In this document: one piece after another, positions 1 to 10,815 of the stretch | Layout: every line of letters begins with the position of its first letter | Numbering within the stretch: the first letter of the stretch is position 1 | Source of the DNA: Vicia villosa | Taxonomy: Eukaryota > Streptophyta > Magnoliopsida > Fabales > Fabaceae | Reading direction: 5' to 3' | NCBI RefSeq assembly: GCF_029867415.1 | Contig: NC_081185.1 | Location: forward strand, 86,663,251 to 86,727,250 | Length of the DNA stretch: 64,000 nt | The notes under the pieces: generated by a model | The model's input: the letters and a program-made list of their open reading frames with translations, nothing else | Databases searched by the model: none | Told to the model about the DNA's origin: nothing | Translations under genes and position numbers: made by a program

Positions 1-1121
1 TTGTCCTCTGGTCGACAATTAGGGTTTTTGACCTAATTCCCCAAGATAGTTGACTTTTAATCAGGGCATGGATCTAAAACTCAAGACATGATCCAAGATT
101 CTCTATTACCTCAATATAATCCCTTTACATCATTCATTTGAGGAGAAGATCTTGTTTCTACACAAAAGTCCAAAATCTCACCTTATTTGGAAAAAGTCAA
201 CTGTATGGGATCACCATTGACTTTTGAGATTTTTGGTCAAACCATGACTTTCAAGGATCAATATCATCAATATATGGATATTAAAGTCATTTGACCAAAG
301 AAAATCAAAGAAATTCATCAAAGAGCAAAAGTCGGGAATTAGGTTTTTTAAGGCATGGTGAGAACTCAAAATTTCACCTACACAACTCAAAAAACTTCCA
401 ACATGAAAGTTGTAGATCTTACAAAATAAAACAACATCTTACAAAGGAACTTTTTTCAAAAGATCAATCATTTAAGAGTTTTGGAAATTTTGGAGTTTTA
501 GGTCATAAACACTTAGAAATTTTTCTAAGTGTTTTAACCTAGTTTTCTTCCAACTTTGGCCTCATTTTTCACAAATTTGCCAAAGGATTCTGAAGAAACT
601 CCAAACTAATGATTTGAAGTAGATGTTTAGGGCTTTCCAAATTGTGTTCAACCTTCTCCAAATTCATTTTGAGCTAAGAGTTATGCTTGTTCAAAGTTGG
701 CCTCATGAAGTGAAATTATAGGTCATGTACAATTTGAAACTTTGCAATTTTGTGCATTTTGCTTCACTAAGTGATGCTACACGACCTCTAATGCATCTGA
801 AAACATGCCATGCATCCAAAACCATCATTGCATAAGGATTGGAGAATATTCTCAAAAACAAAAACATGTGATTATGTAATGATTACATTTGAGAATTTAT
901 GACAAATTGGTGATTCATCAAAGGAATCTTCTCCCAACCAATTGGAGCTCATTTCTGCAGCAAATTTGTCCCCTAAGATCAAGCAAAACCGATGGCTAGG
1001 GAGTGGTATCAAAGAGCTCATCATTGCACTTGGGATATTCTTTGAATTTCTTCATGACTAAGAAACCAAACTTCTTTCATTAAGCAAGCTCACCACAGCC
1101 AATTGATCTGCATTCATTTGC

Positions 1122-1130
1122 CTATAAATA
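1122..1130 (+). promoter_or_regulatory. TATA box of LTR A
   Basis: CTATAAATA is followed by GGAGGGCATACTTCAG, where transcription probably starts about 30 bases on. A matching CTATAAATAG lies in the related LTR of C at 42814-42823 on the minus strand. Confidence 0.6.
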
Positions 1131-2078
1131 GGAGGGCATACTTCAGTAGAAAAACACACCAAAGCAACAGAATTCTTGCTTTCTCTTTTCTTTCTTCATA
1201 CTTAGTTTTTTCAAAGGTCCTTTGGCAAGAAGACTCGGATTCTTCAAACCAAAGCTCTCTCTTTGAAAATAAGTATTCAAACACATTGAGGGAGGCATTT
1301 AGAGGTGATCCAAACCTCTGGAACACTTCTGGGCGTGGAGAATCATCATCTTCACCTCTCATTTGGAGCACTTGCAGTTGGAGGACAAACAGAACAATTC
1401 AGGAGGTTCCAAGCAAGGTTAGGCATCCAGGCACGTTCCTCAGGTCATAGTGAAGCTGTTCAGATGGCTGCAGCTCATCTGTAACTCCAGGTTCATCATC
1501 CTCCATGTTCACTTGAAGCTCAAATCGAAGGAGTCGAGTAGAGCAATTCAGAAGGTTTGAGGACACAACAAGCATCCAGTTAGCATCACTGAGTCACAAG
1601 GAAGCTTTTGGGATCATTCATACAAGCCCAGTTGCTCTCTATCATCCTCACGACCTCCATTTTCAGAGGTAAGTTTCTGAACTCCACCTCTTTAATTTAA
1701 GCATTCTTTGAGAAATAGCTCGATTCTATCTTGTTCAGCATCATCAAAGGATTGAAAACCCTCTATGATCATTCATTTATCTTCCAGTATAGTCATTTAA
1801 TTTGATTTTTAAATTTTAGGGTTCTTCACGATTTCTGGTAAATTAGTTAGATATAGTTAATATAAATCTATGTTAGTTACATATTTAGAACCGTGAGTGA
1901 ATTTAGAGCAAGTTTGGTCTTTACATCGTTGCAAATGGTTGAGAGTTGAGAGAGTTCAGATTTTCAAAAATTCAAAGCTAGAGGTTGAAGACGACCATGG
2001 CTGTGGCGCGCAAATTTCAAATCCAAGGGCAGGGTTTATTTTATTTTGAGTAGTATGCGTTTTACAAACGAATTCATC

Positions 2079-2162
2079 GTTTGCCCTAGTGGCCTCACAT
2101 ACGCCCTTAGTCTCCTCATGCCTCAAGTCTGGGGTTCGAATCCCCCTCGCCCCAGACTTTTT
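2079..2162 (+). other. tRNA-like sequence 1 in LTR A
   Basis: A perfect B box, GGTTCGAATCC (2133-2143), sits in a self-complementary T-arm-like context. A weak A-box-like TTTGCCCTAGTGG lies about 50 bases upstream and a T5 run follows at 2158-2162. The acceptor stem is not well formed, so this is a tRNA relic or tRNA-derived insert rather than a functional tRNA gene. Confidence 0.5.
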
Positions 2163-2235
2163 GATTCTTTTATTTTTCAATGATTTACCACTTGTTTTAA
2201 AACATAACCAAATGGGTGTGTGTCATTGTCACTAA

Positions 2236-2322
2236 GCGCGCGTTGGCTCAGTGGTGTTGTTTTGGGCTGGTAACATAAAGGGCGTGGGTTCAAACCTGGT
2301 TGGTGACAAAACCCTATTTTTT
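2236..2322 (+). other. tRNA-like sequence 2 in LTR A
   Basis: The A box TGGCTCAGTGG (2244-2254) fits the pol III consensus, and a B-box-like GGTTCAAACC (2287-2296) follows at tRNA spacing. A T-rich run of about six T (about 2316-2321) could terminate pol III. The middle resembles an anticodon arm, but the acceptor ends do not pair well. Confidence 0.5.
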
Positions 2323-3170
2323 ACCACTTTTTCCCATTTGATTTCTTCACAACTTCAACCAATTATTTAACCCATCAAATTAATTTATTTTCACTTCATT
2401 TTTCACACACTTGTTATTTAATATACCTATTTTATGAATAACCAAAAAAATCATAAAAATATTATTTATTTCATGTATTTTAATTAAGTTTAAAATAGTA
2501 TGTTTTAAATGTTTTTCTTAAATACTTTAAAATATATATATTCATTTTGTTTTAACCTAATTACTTTGTGAATAATTTTATGATAAAATCCTATTTACTT
2601 AGGTCTTAATTAGGTATAGATTTCATCTTTGCCTTAATTAAGTTGACTTTCTGTCAATTTTCAAAACTGTTTTCAATCTCCGAATAAATCGAATAATTAA
2701 GGTTTTCAAACAACAAAACCTTATATTATTTCAAATCATTTTCAAAACTAATTTTACACCAGTACTGTAAAGTACTGGGCCTCTAATAGAGTGTAAGTCC
2801 CAAACACCTTCTCTTCTTAGCTTGTTTTCAAAACTGTATTTTCAAAATCTTCTTTCTGTTTTCAAAAACATTCTTCTGGTATTTGAAGGGCATTATTCCC
2901 GGTGAAACTCTTCAGATACCTATGTGACCTTTGTCCATCTTCACTTCTTCTGTTTTCAAAAACCATTAACTGTTTATCATATAAATGTTCAACTGTTATC
3001 CACCAATTACTGTTGAGGCTCTGTACATACTTCTTCAAAGGCCTCCACTCCATCCAGGTTAGGCTTTACAAGCTTTCAATTTACATTCTTTATTTAAATT
3101 ACTGTCAAATATAAATTGTGCATATATATTAGTTTAGAACTACGTTTGAGTATAAACCTTAGGACAGTTA

Positions 3171-3172
<2 letters not shown>

Positions 3173-3210
<38 letters not shown>
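3173..3210. repeat. (AT)n microsatellite
   Basis: About 19 uninterrupted AT units inside LTR A. Confidence 0.95.
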
Positions 3211-3215
<5 letters not shown>

Positions 3216-3399
3216 GAATATGACCTAGGATTGAGAATGTCTTCCCGGTGAAGGCTCTTTCCTAATTAGAGATCTGTAGTTCAAACCCCCAAGATGAATT
3301 ATTCCCGGTGAAACATCTTGGCAAAAACCTTAGAATCCAAAAATATAGGACACATCCACCCAAAGAGGAATTATTCCCGGTGAAACCTCTTACCCATTT

Positions 3400-4720
3400 G
3401 CTTAAAGCCAAAATAAGTTCAAAACTACATAGCTTTCTCTTGTGCTATAACAAGGACCCTCGATTAGCCTCCTCTTGGGCTTTGTACAAGGACCCACAGG
3501 CTTCTTAAAAGCATTTCCAGCTTCCTCTTGAGCTTGTATACAAGGACCCATCAGGTTTCTTATAAACATAGGAACAGGTCTTTAGTCACCTTTTAGCCTA
3601 CCCTGGTGAGTTTTCTTCCAATTTAAACCAGACTTTTAACAACCCAAGTTTGTCTCAATTTTGCATTGAGTACACCTTTTGGAATGAGAGACATGGACAG
3701 TCTCTGTCACCCTTATCTTCATCAATCTTCCTTAGCAGAGTCTAGGATCCATAATTGCTTATCCTCAGCATGAGTCAGCCTTCATCTTGGGCTTTAAACA
3801 AGAAGTCTCTACTAGATAATCTTTCTGCCAATCATTTTAATAAAATCCCTGGAAAGGGTTAGCTTCCAAATCATTCTTTCATTTTAACAAAACCCCTGGA
3901 AAGGGTTAGCCTCCAAACATTCCTTCATTTTAATAAAAACCCCTGGAAAGGGTTAGCCTCCAACATCAGTCTTTCAAAACCAAAGATTCATTCTCTTAGG
4001 AGATAATTTCCCCAAAAAAGAGTTAAAACCCCTGGAAAGGGTCAGCCTCCAAAAAACATGATAAAGTCAGTCTTTTAATAGACAATTTCTCCATCTAAGT
4101 CAAAATCCCTGGAAAGGGTTAGCTTCCAAAGAAAAAAAATCTTTTAATAAATAAAATCTCCTCAGTAGAGTCAAAACTAACAAAAACAGTTAGCCTCAAC
4201 CTTGGGCTTCAAACAAGGCACCCAAACAATAAAACTCCCCTGTCAAGAGTCAGCCTCAACCTTGGGCATTGTACAAGGCAGATAATAGAGTCTCCCCAGT
4301 GAGTTCTTCATCATTCAATAGCCACAACTTTGGGCTTCGTACAAGGCAGATTAAACCATACTTTCATGTGTCAAAGATTCCTAACACCTAGGATCTTTTC
4401 CCCATAGAGTCATCCATACTCAGTTTATTTTAGAGTCAGCCACAACCTTGGGCTTTGTACAAGGCAGAAAATAATGTTTTTTTTCTAGCTAGAGTCAGCC
4501 TCAATTCTGGGCTTTGTACAGAACACCAAATAAAAATCCATCAAAATAAACACTCTCCAAATAGAGTCAGCCTCAATTCTGGGCTTTGTACAGAACACAA
4601 AAATACCCTGTAATTAATCCTCAGTGGAGTCATCTCCCAGTGTCAATAATAATTAATAAATCAATCAAAAAGCCTCAAGCTTGGGCCTCATACAAGCCAG
4701 CTAAAGTCAAATCTTTTATA
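3400..4720 (+). repeat. Degenerate interspersed repeats in LTR A
   Basis: Two short motifs alternate many times: CTTGGGCTTTGTACAAGGC (3470-4690, diverged copies) and CCCCTGGAAAGGGTTAGCC (about 3850-4130, at least five copies). They account for much of the extra length of A compared with the LTR of C, where the equivalent segment is far shorter. No ORF is supported. Confidence 0.8.
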
Positions 4721-5646
4721 CAGTAGATAGACATAGCTTATCTCTATAGAGAGATATTTTTACTACTCTACCACATTCAAACAAACAAACATTTCAATTT
4801 CAATTTTAATCAAGTCTCCCATTTAGGATTTTGAAAGGCATGAGCTGGCAGTAAAACCCAGACATGTGGTAACTTTCCCTAATTTGGATGAGCATCTTTC
4901 TTTCATTTAAGAGGCATTTGACTGGTATACTTGCACAAACACAAGTAAGGTCCCCCTCTTGAATGAAATGAATTCAGTTATTCTGTCACTTTTAAATGTT
5001 TGTGGTAGAATAGTACAAATACCTCTCTGTAAAGATGATTTCATGTCTCTTTACTGTAAACAGAGATTTAATTCCAAGCTTCAACCTTGAGCTTCAAGCA
5101 AGGCACCAAAAAACAAGTAATTTCCCTAGTTAGTTCCCCGAACTACATTAAGCTCTGACTTCCACTAGGGAAATGTAGGCATGAGGTTCACAAGGAATCT
5201 CAGCGAGCTAATAAAATACCAAAAATAGTCAGTCTGTTTATCTGTCTGTCTTTCTTTAATCAATTCAATTCCTTCTCCTAACACAAAGGAGAAACTTTCC
5301 CAATCATTAGCAGCAAACACAATCACAATGACACAGAGAAGGTTCCTGTAGAGTACTATAGATATGTAGGGTGTTTAAACACTTCCCTATGTATAACCGA
5401 CCCCCCGGACTCCAGAATTTCTAGTCTAGGTGAATCCCCACACTTAGCAAACTCCTAGGGTTTAGTTGAGATCTTTTTTTCCCTTTCCTACTCGTATGAC
5501 AAATAAGAAAGTTTGTGTGTTATCGTAGGAAGAACTGAAACAAAATTCATCCCACCACGGGCGCATTCTCCTTCCAAATTTCGCGTGAAGGGTTTAGCGT
5601 GCCGTCCTCCCAAGTGAAACGGGGAGGTAAAGAAAATGACACCACA

Positions 5647-8600
5647 AACACAAATACAGGACAGCCCCATACATCCACATAAACCAGCAATTGGCAACAT
5701 TCTATCACTGAAGCCGAGCCAGCCCTTGCACTTGACAGACTCGCCGCACCTTCAATTCTCGACTCTGCATAATCATAACCTGCATCAATCAAACAAAAAA
5801 CAATTTTCCAGTTCAGCTCACTTTAATCAATTACCCTATTAACTTTCAGCCTCAAGTTTCAGCTAATAGCAGACCTAACCACTTCACAAACAGCCTCCCA
5901 ACTAACTCATAACATATAACTACCCAACAGAATTTGTAAACAAGCCATAACAGAAAACCAACTGTTCTAACAACCTAGAACTAATCCTAACTGCCTTAAC
6001 AGAAAACCTAACCTCCTAACTGATTTTCACTAACTCCTAACTAATTCAGTTGAAGTTCACATCCCAACAACCTCCAAAATCAGTTACAAACAGCTATCAG
6101 AAAAAATCAGAAAATAACAGAAGGAAAATCAGAAGAATAACTAACCTCTTCAGACTCAATCTCCACCTTCAGTTCCATAACCGAATTCCATAATCCAAGG
6201 GCTCAGAATCACTCCCCTGTAACTACCTCCTAACCTCACAATCACCCGAGACTAACCCTTATATATTCTCTTTTCCCTCCACAGTTCAACTTCTTCAGCC
6301 ATTTCCTTTACCTCCTCTCTAATCTTCACGCACCATTCAACCTTTCATCATCTTCATCAATTCCTCACGCCATTTTTCAACCTCGCCTTCACCACTTCTG
6401 CAACCCTCTCTCCCCCTTCAACCTCCACCTCCATCACCATTCTCCCATCTCAAAACCTCTTCATCATCATTCATAGACCAACAGAAAAAGAATCGGAAAG
6501 GGGGAAGAGGATCGATAACACAGAGAAAAAGGGAAGAACAAATTGACACAGAAAAATCGGTGGGACTTACTTTGATGCTGAAGATTGAAACTCACAGAAA
6601 ATCAATCAAAATCTTCATCTTCCTTCAATCTTTCTCTCTATCGGAACCGTGTTCTTCATCTTCATCGCAACAACAGCACGTGTTCATCAACAAACAACAA
6701 CAACGCATCGCAAACGTCAAATCGCAGAAAGAAGAAGAAGAACGAATCGAAACGAGATATCAAGGATTACCGTTTCGTGAAGACTTCAATTGGAGTTCTC
6801 TTCATCTTCGTTGAATTCGAAGAAACACCGAGCTCTTGCCGTTGAGCACGAATCGGAATATTGAGTGTGAAGAACAAGTTAACAGAAAGGTTAGAGCTGA
6901 TCGGAGAACGTGAGAACAAGGTCCGAGACGAGCAGAGATAAGAGAAGTGGAATCGGAGATGAAGAGCTTGGGACGGAGAAGCTCCGATCGGAGAAGGATT
7001 CGATTCACTGCGCCGTCGTCTACTCGCTCGTGAAGGAGAAGCTGAATTCGTTTGAGTTCACGTAAGCCTTTACCCTAATCCCCTTTTCCTTTTTCTTTTT
7101 TTTAATTTTAATTTCTTTTATTCTTTTTCATCAAAGATGAATCTGAATACCATGGATCATCATATTGGGCTACACGAAAATCTTAGAGATCATATCCCTA
7201 AGCCCATCGCGCCATACTCTTTTACTGAAGAAGCTGTACAAACAACTCTACTGGGTCAGTCCCTTTGGGCCCAGCGCCAATTACTCATGCACCATCATTT
7301 TCATTTCACACCCCCCCGAGTCCATGTTTAATTGCTAGTTTTTTTAAGATTTTCTACTTAGTTTTTTTTACTTCTTTTAGGTGATAAAGATGACATAAAA
7401 ACCTCATAAAAAATATAATAGTTTAGGTTTAGTAGCATTTAGGTTTTTAGTATGATTTAGGCTTGAATTAGATTTCCCTTATTAACAAAAAACTCATAAA
7501 GATAGTAGTATTTCTTATAGTAACCTTGTACTAACTCTTGATTTGTTCTTGTACTACTTCCATGTTATTTTTGTGTAATTGTTGCGTGATTTTGTTGCTT
7601 AGCTTTTGGCCATATTTTTGGCCTATTTTGTTAAATACCATTTTAATGCTCCTTAGAATCGATTCCATGTTAACATAACTTTAGAATTAGACTTAGATTA
7701 GAATTTAGGATTAGTTCCCTATTGCATTCTTTTTTCTTTTCAACTTTAAAAATACTTAATAAATATCGATGAAGATCATACCGTTACTATATTTCATAGT
7801 AGGAAAGAAATGATTGGGGCGTAGGCCCCGATGTATGTTCTTTCCTACTTAGCGGAGAAGAAATGATTGAGGTGTGAAGCCTCGATGTATTTCTTAACTG
7901 TTATTTAGAGAAACGATTGTGGCGTAGGCCTCGATGTGCATTCTCTAAATACTCACAAAAGAACTCCTTTTTATTTCCTTTACTTAGTGGAGAAGAAATG
8001 ATTGAGGTGTGAAGCCTCGATGTATTTCTTAACCGTTATTTAGAGAAACGATTGTGGCGTAGGCCTCGATGTGCATTCTCTAAATATGCAAAACAAAACT
8101 CCTTTTGGTATGATCTAAGTCACAAATTAAATCCCCTTAAAAAACACCTAACCAAAAACACTTCAAAACACTAATAAATGGTCAGATTTAAAACAAAGTA
8201 AGGAAGTGATGCGAGACCTTGTAGTGGGTTCTCGTCATCATGGAATTACCCTAAAAGACACAAACCAATCTCTCTTTCTTCTTCCTAAGGGCATTGTTAT
8301 TTCCGCTCGAACGCATCGTAGGCGATCCCTTATGCAAGAGCGCGAACGTTAACCCCGCTCAACTAAAAAACACAAAAACAAACAGAAAATCGTGAGCCGA
8401 GCTACGGTAACTCTGATTCCTGAAAAGGATACGTAGGCAGCGGGGTAGGGCCCGTGCGAGTACAATTCTTTATTTTCCCTACATTTTGCATTCATTCGCA
8501 TGTAGACATAGACATAGTATACACCCTTTAGATAGAAACAAACATAGGTGGATACCATCGAGTACGATGGGCGCGAGGGGTGCTAGTACCTTCCCCTTGC

Positions 8601-8735
8601 GTAACTGACTCCCGTACCTTGATTCTCTGGTCGCAAGACCTTGTTCCTTCCTTTGTTAGGTTTTCTGATATTCCTTTCCCTTATGGGATAAATATATTGG
8701 TGGCGACTCTGTTCATTTTTCGCGAGCGTGCGACA
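5647..8735 (+). mobile_element. 5' LTR remnant of Ogre/Tat-type element B
   Basis: This matches 17097-20184 base for base with roughly 1% differences by eye, so the two are the LTR pair of one element. It ends ...GTGCGACA and is followed after GC by a tRNA-Arg-type primer binding site. The first roughly 1.04 kb of the LTR, seen in the 3' copy from TGTCATACCCC at 16054, is not in the window because LTR A interrupts it. ORFs in both copies (for example 6560-6845) are serine/glutamine-rich accidents of the sequence. Confidence 0.85.
7798..8088 (+). repeat. Five-hairpin array in B 5' LTR
   Basis: Five consecutive inverted repeats are present. The first has a 12-bp outer stem (AGTAGGAAAGAA with TTCTTTCCTACT) and an inner GGGGC-GTAG-GCCCC. 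The second and fourth pair AAGAAAT with ATTTCTT around GAGG...CCTC. The third and fifth pair ATTTAGAGAA with TTCTCTAAAT around GGC-GTAG-GCC. The same array is in the 3' LTR at about 19249-19538. Confidence 0.85.
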
Positions 8736-8737
8736 GC

Positions 8738-8755
8738 TGGCGACTCTGTTGGGGA
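8738..8755 (+). promoter_or_regulatory. Primer binding site of element B (tRNA-Arg type)
   Basis: TGGCGACTCTGTTGGGGA starts two bases after the LTR end. TGGCGACTC is complementary to a tRNA 3' end GAGTCGCCA. Element C has the same site with one difference. Confidence 0.85.
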
Positions 8756-9591
8756 TGTGATAGACCTGTGCTGGTCCATTCTTAGCGAGTCGATCCTAGC
8801 CTTTGTTTGTTTCTTTTCTTTGGGTGTTTTTATTTGTTTATTTATACGTTTGCATCATTTGTACATATATGCTTGCATATCATGTTTATTTCTCGCTTGC
8901 ATATCATGTTTACTTTCCGCATGCATCTGGACTATATTATGGGTCCCCGTGGGGGCCACACATTTTCTCTGTTTGCAGGTTGGGTGGGATGATTCTATGA
9001 GGTAAAAGGCCCAATACCCAGGCCATGAGTGATACCTTAGGAACTAGGAATAGAGTGGCCATGACGGACAGAAGACGTATGTCTGATTGATCCGATCATG
9101 TATCCACGGACAGAGCTTGGTTGAAAGAGGCAATATCGTATGATTACGCCTACTTTCAATCCTCTGTTGGCTTTCTTTGACCTACCCTGACCTAGATTCA
9201 CCTGTGAGTGGGGAGGGATATACATGACAGGTACCGTTGGTGACTATTCTATTCTGTTGGTGACTATTGTTCCTATGGCTGTGTGGTACCTATGTCAGAC
9301 CTTTGATCTCATGACATCTGACCTATATCAGTTATTCAGAGGATTGTACAGTGGTTACTAAGATTATATGGACCTTGATCCCATGCTGTTGCATTGCATA
9401 ACATCATTGTTTTATCCACTCAATTTATGAAAGATCCTAAAGTCCATTTCAAAAAAAAAGAAGGAGAAAAAGAAAAAGGAAATAGAAAAGCGAAAAGAAA
9501 AGAAAAGATATTCTATACAAAAAAGCTTTGATTCAAAAAAAAAAGAAATAAAAGTGTATGAAAAGACTTTAGGATCTCTCATAAATGAAAC
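8756..9591 (+). other. Leader region of element B
   Basis: Untranslated stretch between primer site and gag. It contains a purine-rich run of A and AG (about 9449-9560). No supported ORF. Confidence 0.6.
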
Positions 9592-10815
9592 ATGCATTCA
9601 TACTATCATGCATTTCATGGTTCTTACAGAGACTTATGGGACCCTTTCTATTCAGATTTCAAGATCAATAACGGATTTGACTTCTCACCGCCGCAAAGAT
9701 CAACTATGGAACAACTTCGTGAGGAAATGGATGAGATGAGGGAACAAATGGGTCATCTTATGTTGGAGATGCGAGACTTGGTCCATAATCAGGATGCACT
9801 AAAAGAGGAAAACAGTCAGTTGAAGACTCAAGTGTGCCTGGTCATGGAAATTCTGAAAACGGTACTGAGAAAAGAAGGTGATGTTGTCCCTGCTGCTGCA
9901 ACAGAAAGTATTGACTCCTTCTCTTCAATAGGATCTCTTTCCACTCATGGGATGCCTCAGGGAGATCTCCCTCAACTTCAAGTGCCATTACCTCCACGTC
10001 AATCTGTTCACGTCCCTGGAATGAATCAAGGGGGTCAAATATGTGGGAAAAAGCCTAAGATGCCTCAGAGAATTCTCAATCCTATACCGATGCCTTATGC
10101 TCAGTTACTTCCTCGCTTGCTGGAATTTCAGTTGGTTGAGCTACGCGATTTGTCCATGCCTGAAAAGCTTCCTCCCAATTTTGATGCCAATGCTCGCTGC
10201 GAGTTCCATTCTGGGGCACCTGGCCATGATGTTGAGAATTGTAGAGCGCTGAAACATCAAATTCAAGATCTCATTGACTCAAAAGTGATTTTGCTTACCC
10301 CCGAGGGTATGAGTGTTCAAGGAAATAGAGTTCCACCTGTGGTGGAAGAAAAGGTTGGTTCATACTTCTATGTCGGATCTACTTCAAATCAGAAGCACAA
10401 TGCACCGTCTTGGATTCCGGATCTTCCACTTTATCAGTCTTTGATTGCTTCCCAGCCAAATCAAAAAAGGAAGACACCTGAACAGATTGGATATTTGAAT
10501 CATCACCAGCAACGGGGTCCACAAATGCCAAGGAGACCACCAAGAAGAATTGACCCAATTCCTATGACCTATAGTCAACTACTTTCTCACTTACTCAAGG
10601 ATTCTTTGGTCCAACTAAGGGAGTTTAAACCCCCTCCAACACCGATTCCTCAAGGATGTGACTTAAATGCAAGGTGTGAGTACCATTCTGGGACATCTGG
10701 ACATTCAATCGAGGATTGTAATATTTTGAAACACAAAGTCCAAGATCTCATTGACTCCAAAGCAATATCATTCACTCCAAATGGCCTGCACATAAAACGA
10801 AGAGTTCATGCATAA
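9592..10815 (+). CDS. gag: Gag-like protein of element B with two C-terminal knuckle domains
   Basis: An uninterrupted 407-codon ORF. Residues 39-100, from the internal Met at 9706, are charged and heptad-like (MEQLREEMDEMREQMGHL), suggesting a coiled coil. Two homologous modules follow, each with a PIPMxYxQLL segment, then a Cys/His motif and KxxVQDLIDSK or its variant. The Cys/His motifs are RCEFHSGAPGHDVENC (about residue 200) and RCEYHSGTSGHSIEDC (about residue 360). The spacing differs from a standard CCHC knuckle but matches the gag remnant of element C (CPFRQGAAGHDLERC), supporting an Ogre/Tat gag. In such elements gag forms the particle and binds RNA. No protease, RT, RNase H or integrase follows before the 3' LTR, so B looks non-autonomous. 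Translation could start at 9592 or 9706. Confidence 0.75.
   Translation: MHSYYHAFHGSYRDLWDPFYSDFKINNGFDFSPPQRSTMEQLREEMDEMREQMGHLMLEMRDLVHNQDALKEENSQLKTQVCLVMEILKTVLRKEGDVVPAAATESIDSFSSIGSLSTHGMPQGDLPQLQVPLPPRQSVHVPGMNQGGQICGKKPKMPQRILNPIPMPYAQLLPRLLEFQLVELRDLSMPEKLPPNFDANARCEFHSGAPGHDVENCRALKHQIQDLIDSKVILLTPEGMSVQGNRVPPVVEEKVGSYFYVGSTSNQKHNAPSWIPDLPLYQSLIASQPNQKRKTPEQIGYLNHHQQRGPQMPRRPPRRIDPIPMTYSQLLSHLLKDSLVQLREFKPPPTPIPQGCDLNARCEYHSGTSGHSIEDCNILKHKVQDLIDSKAISFTPNGLHIKRRVHA

Larger units (their letters stand above)
1..5646 (+). mobile_element. Ogre-type Ty3/gypsy LTR 'A', 3' part of a very long LTR
   Basis: No coding capacity is visible. The stretch has LTR hallmarks in order: a CTATAAATA box at 1122-1130, repetitive non-coding sequence, and near the end the U5 motif (5368-5409) that also occurs before the LTR ends of elements B and C. 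A block at 2880-2930 (TTCCCGGTGAAACTCTTCA) recurs inverted at about 40090-40150 in the LTR of C, so A and C are related. The sequence stops between 5641 and 5646, exactly where element B's LTR resumes; the next bases AACAC fit a 5-bp target duplication. The left end lies outside the window, so a solo LTR and a 3' LTR cannot be told apart. Confidence 0.7.

Noticed and set aside
1956..2180. Minus-strand ORF with GARGIRTPDLR
   Set aside because: Antisense translation of the tRNA-like sequence; this string is a known kind of false protein call.
6560..6845. Ser/Gln-rich ORFs, repeated at 18022-18289
   Set aside because: Lie inside both LTRs of element B; neither protein-like composition nor domain, and the LTR copies differ by stop-causing changes.
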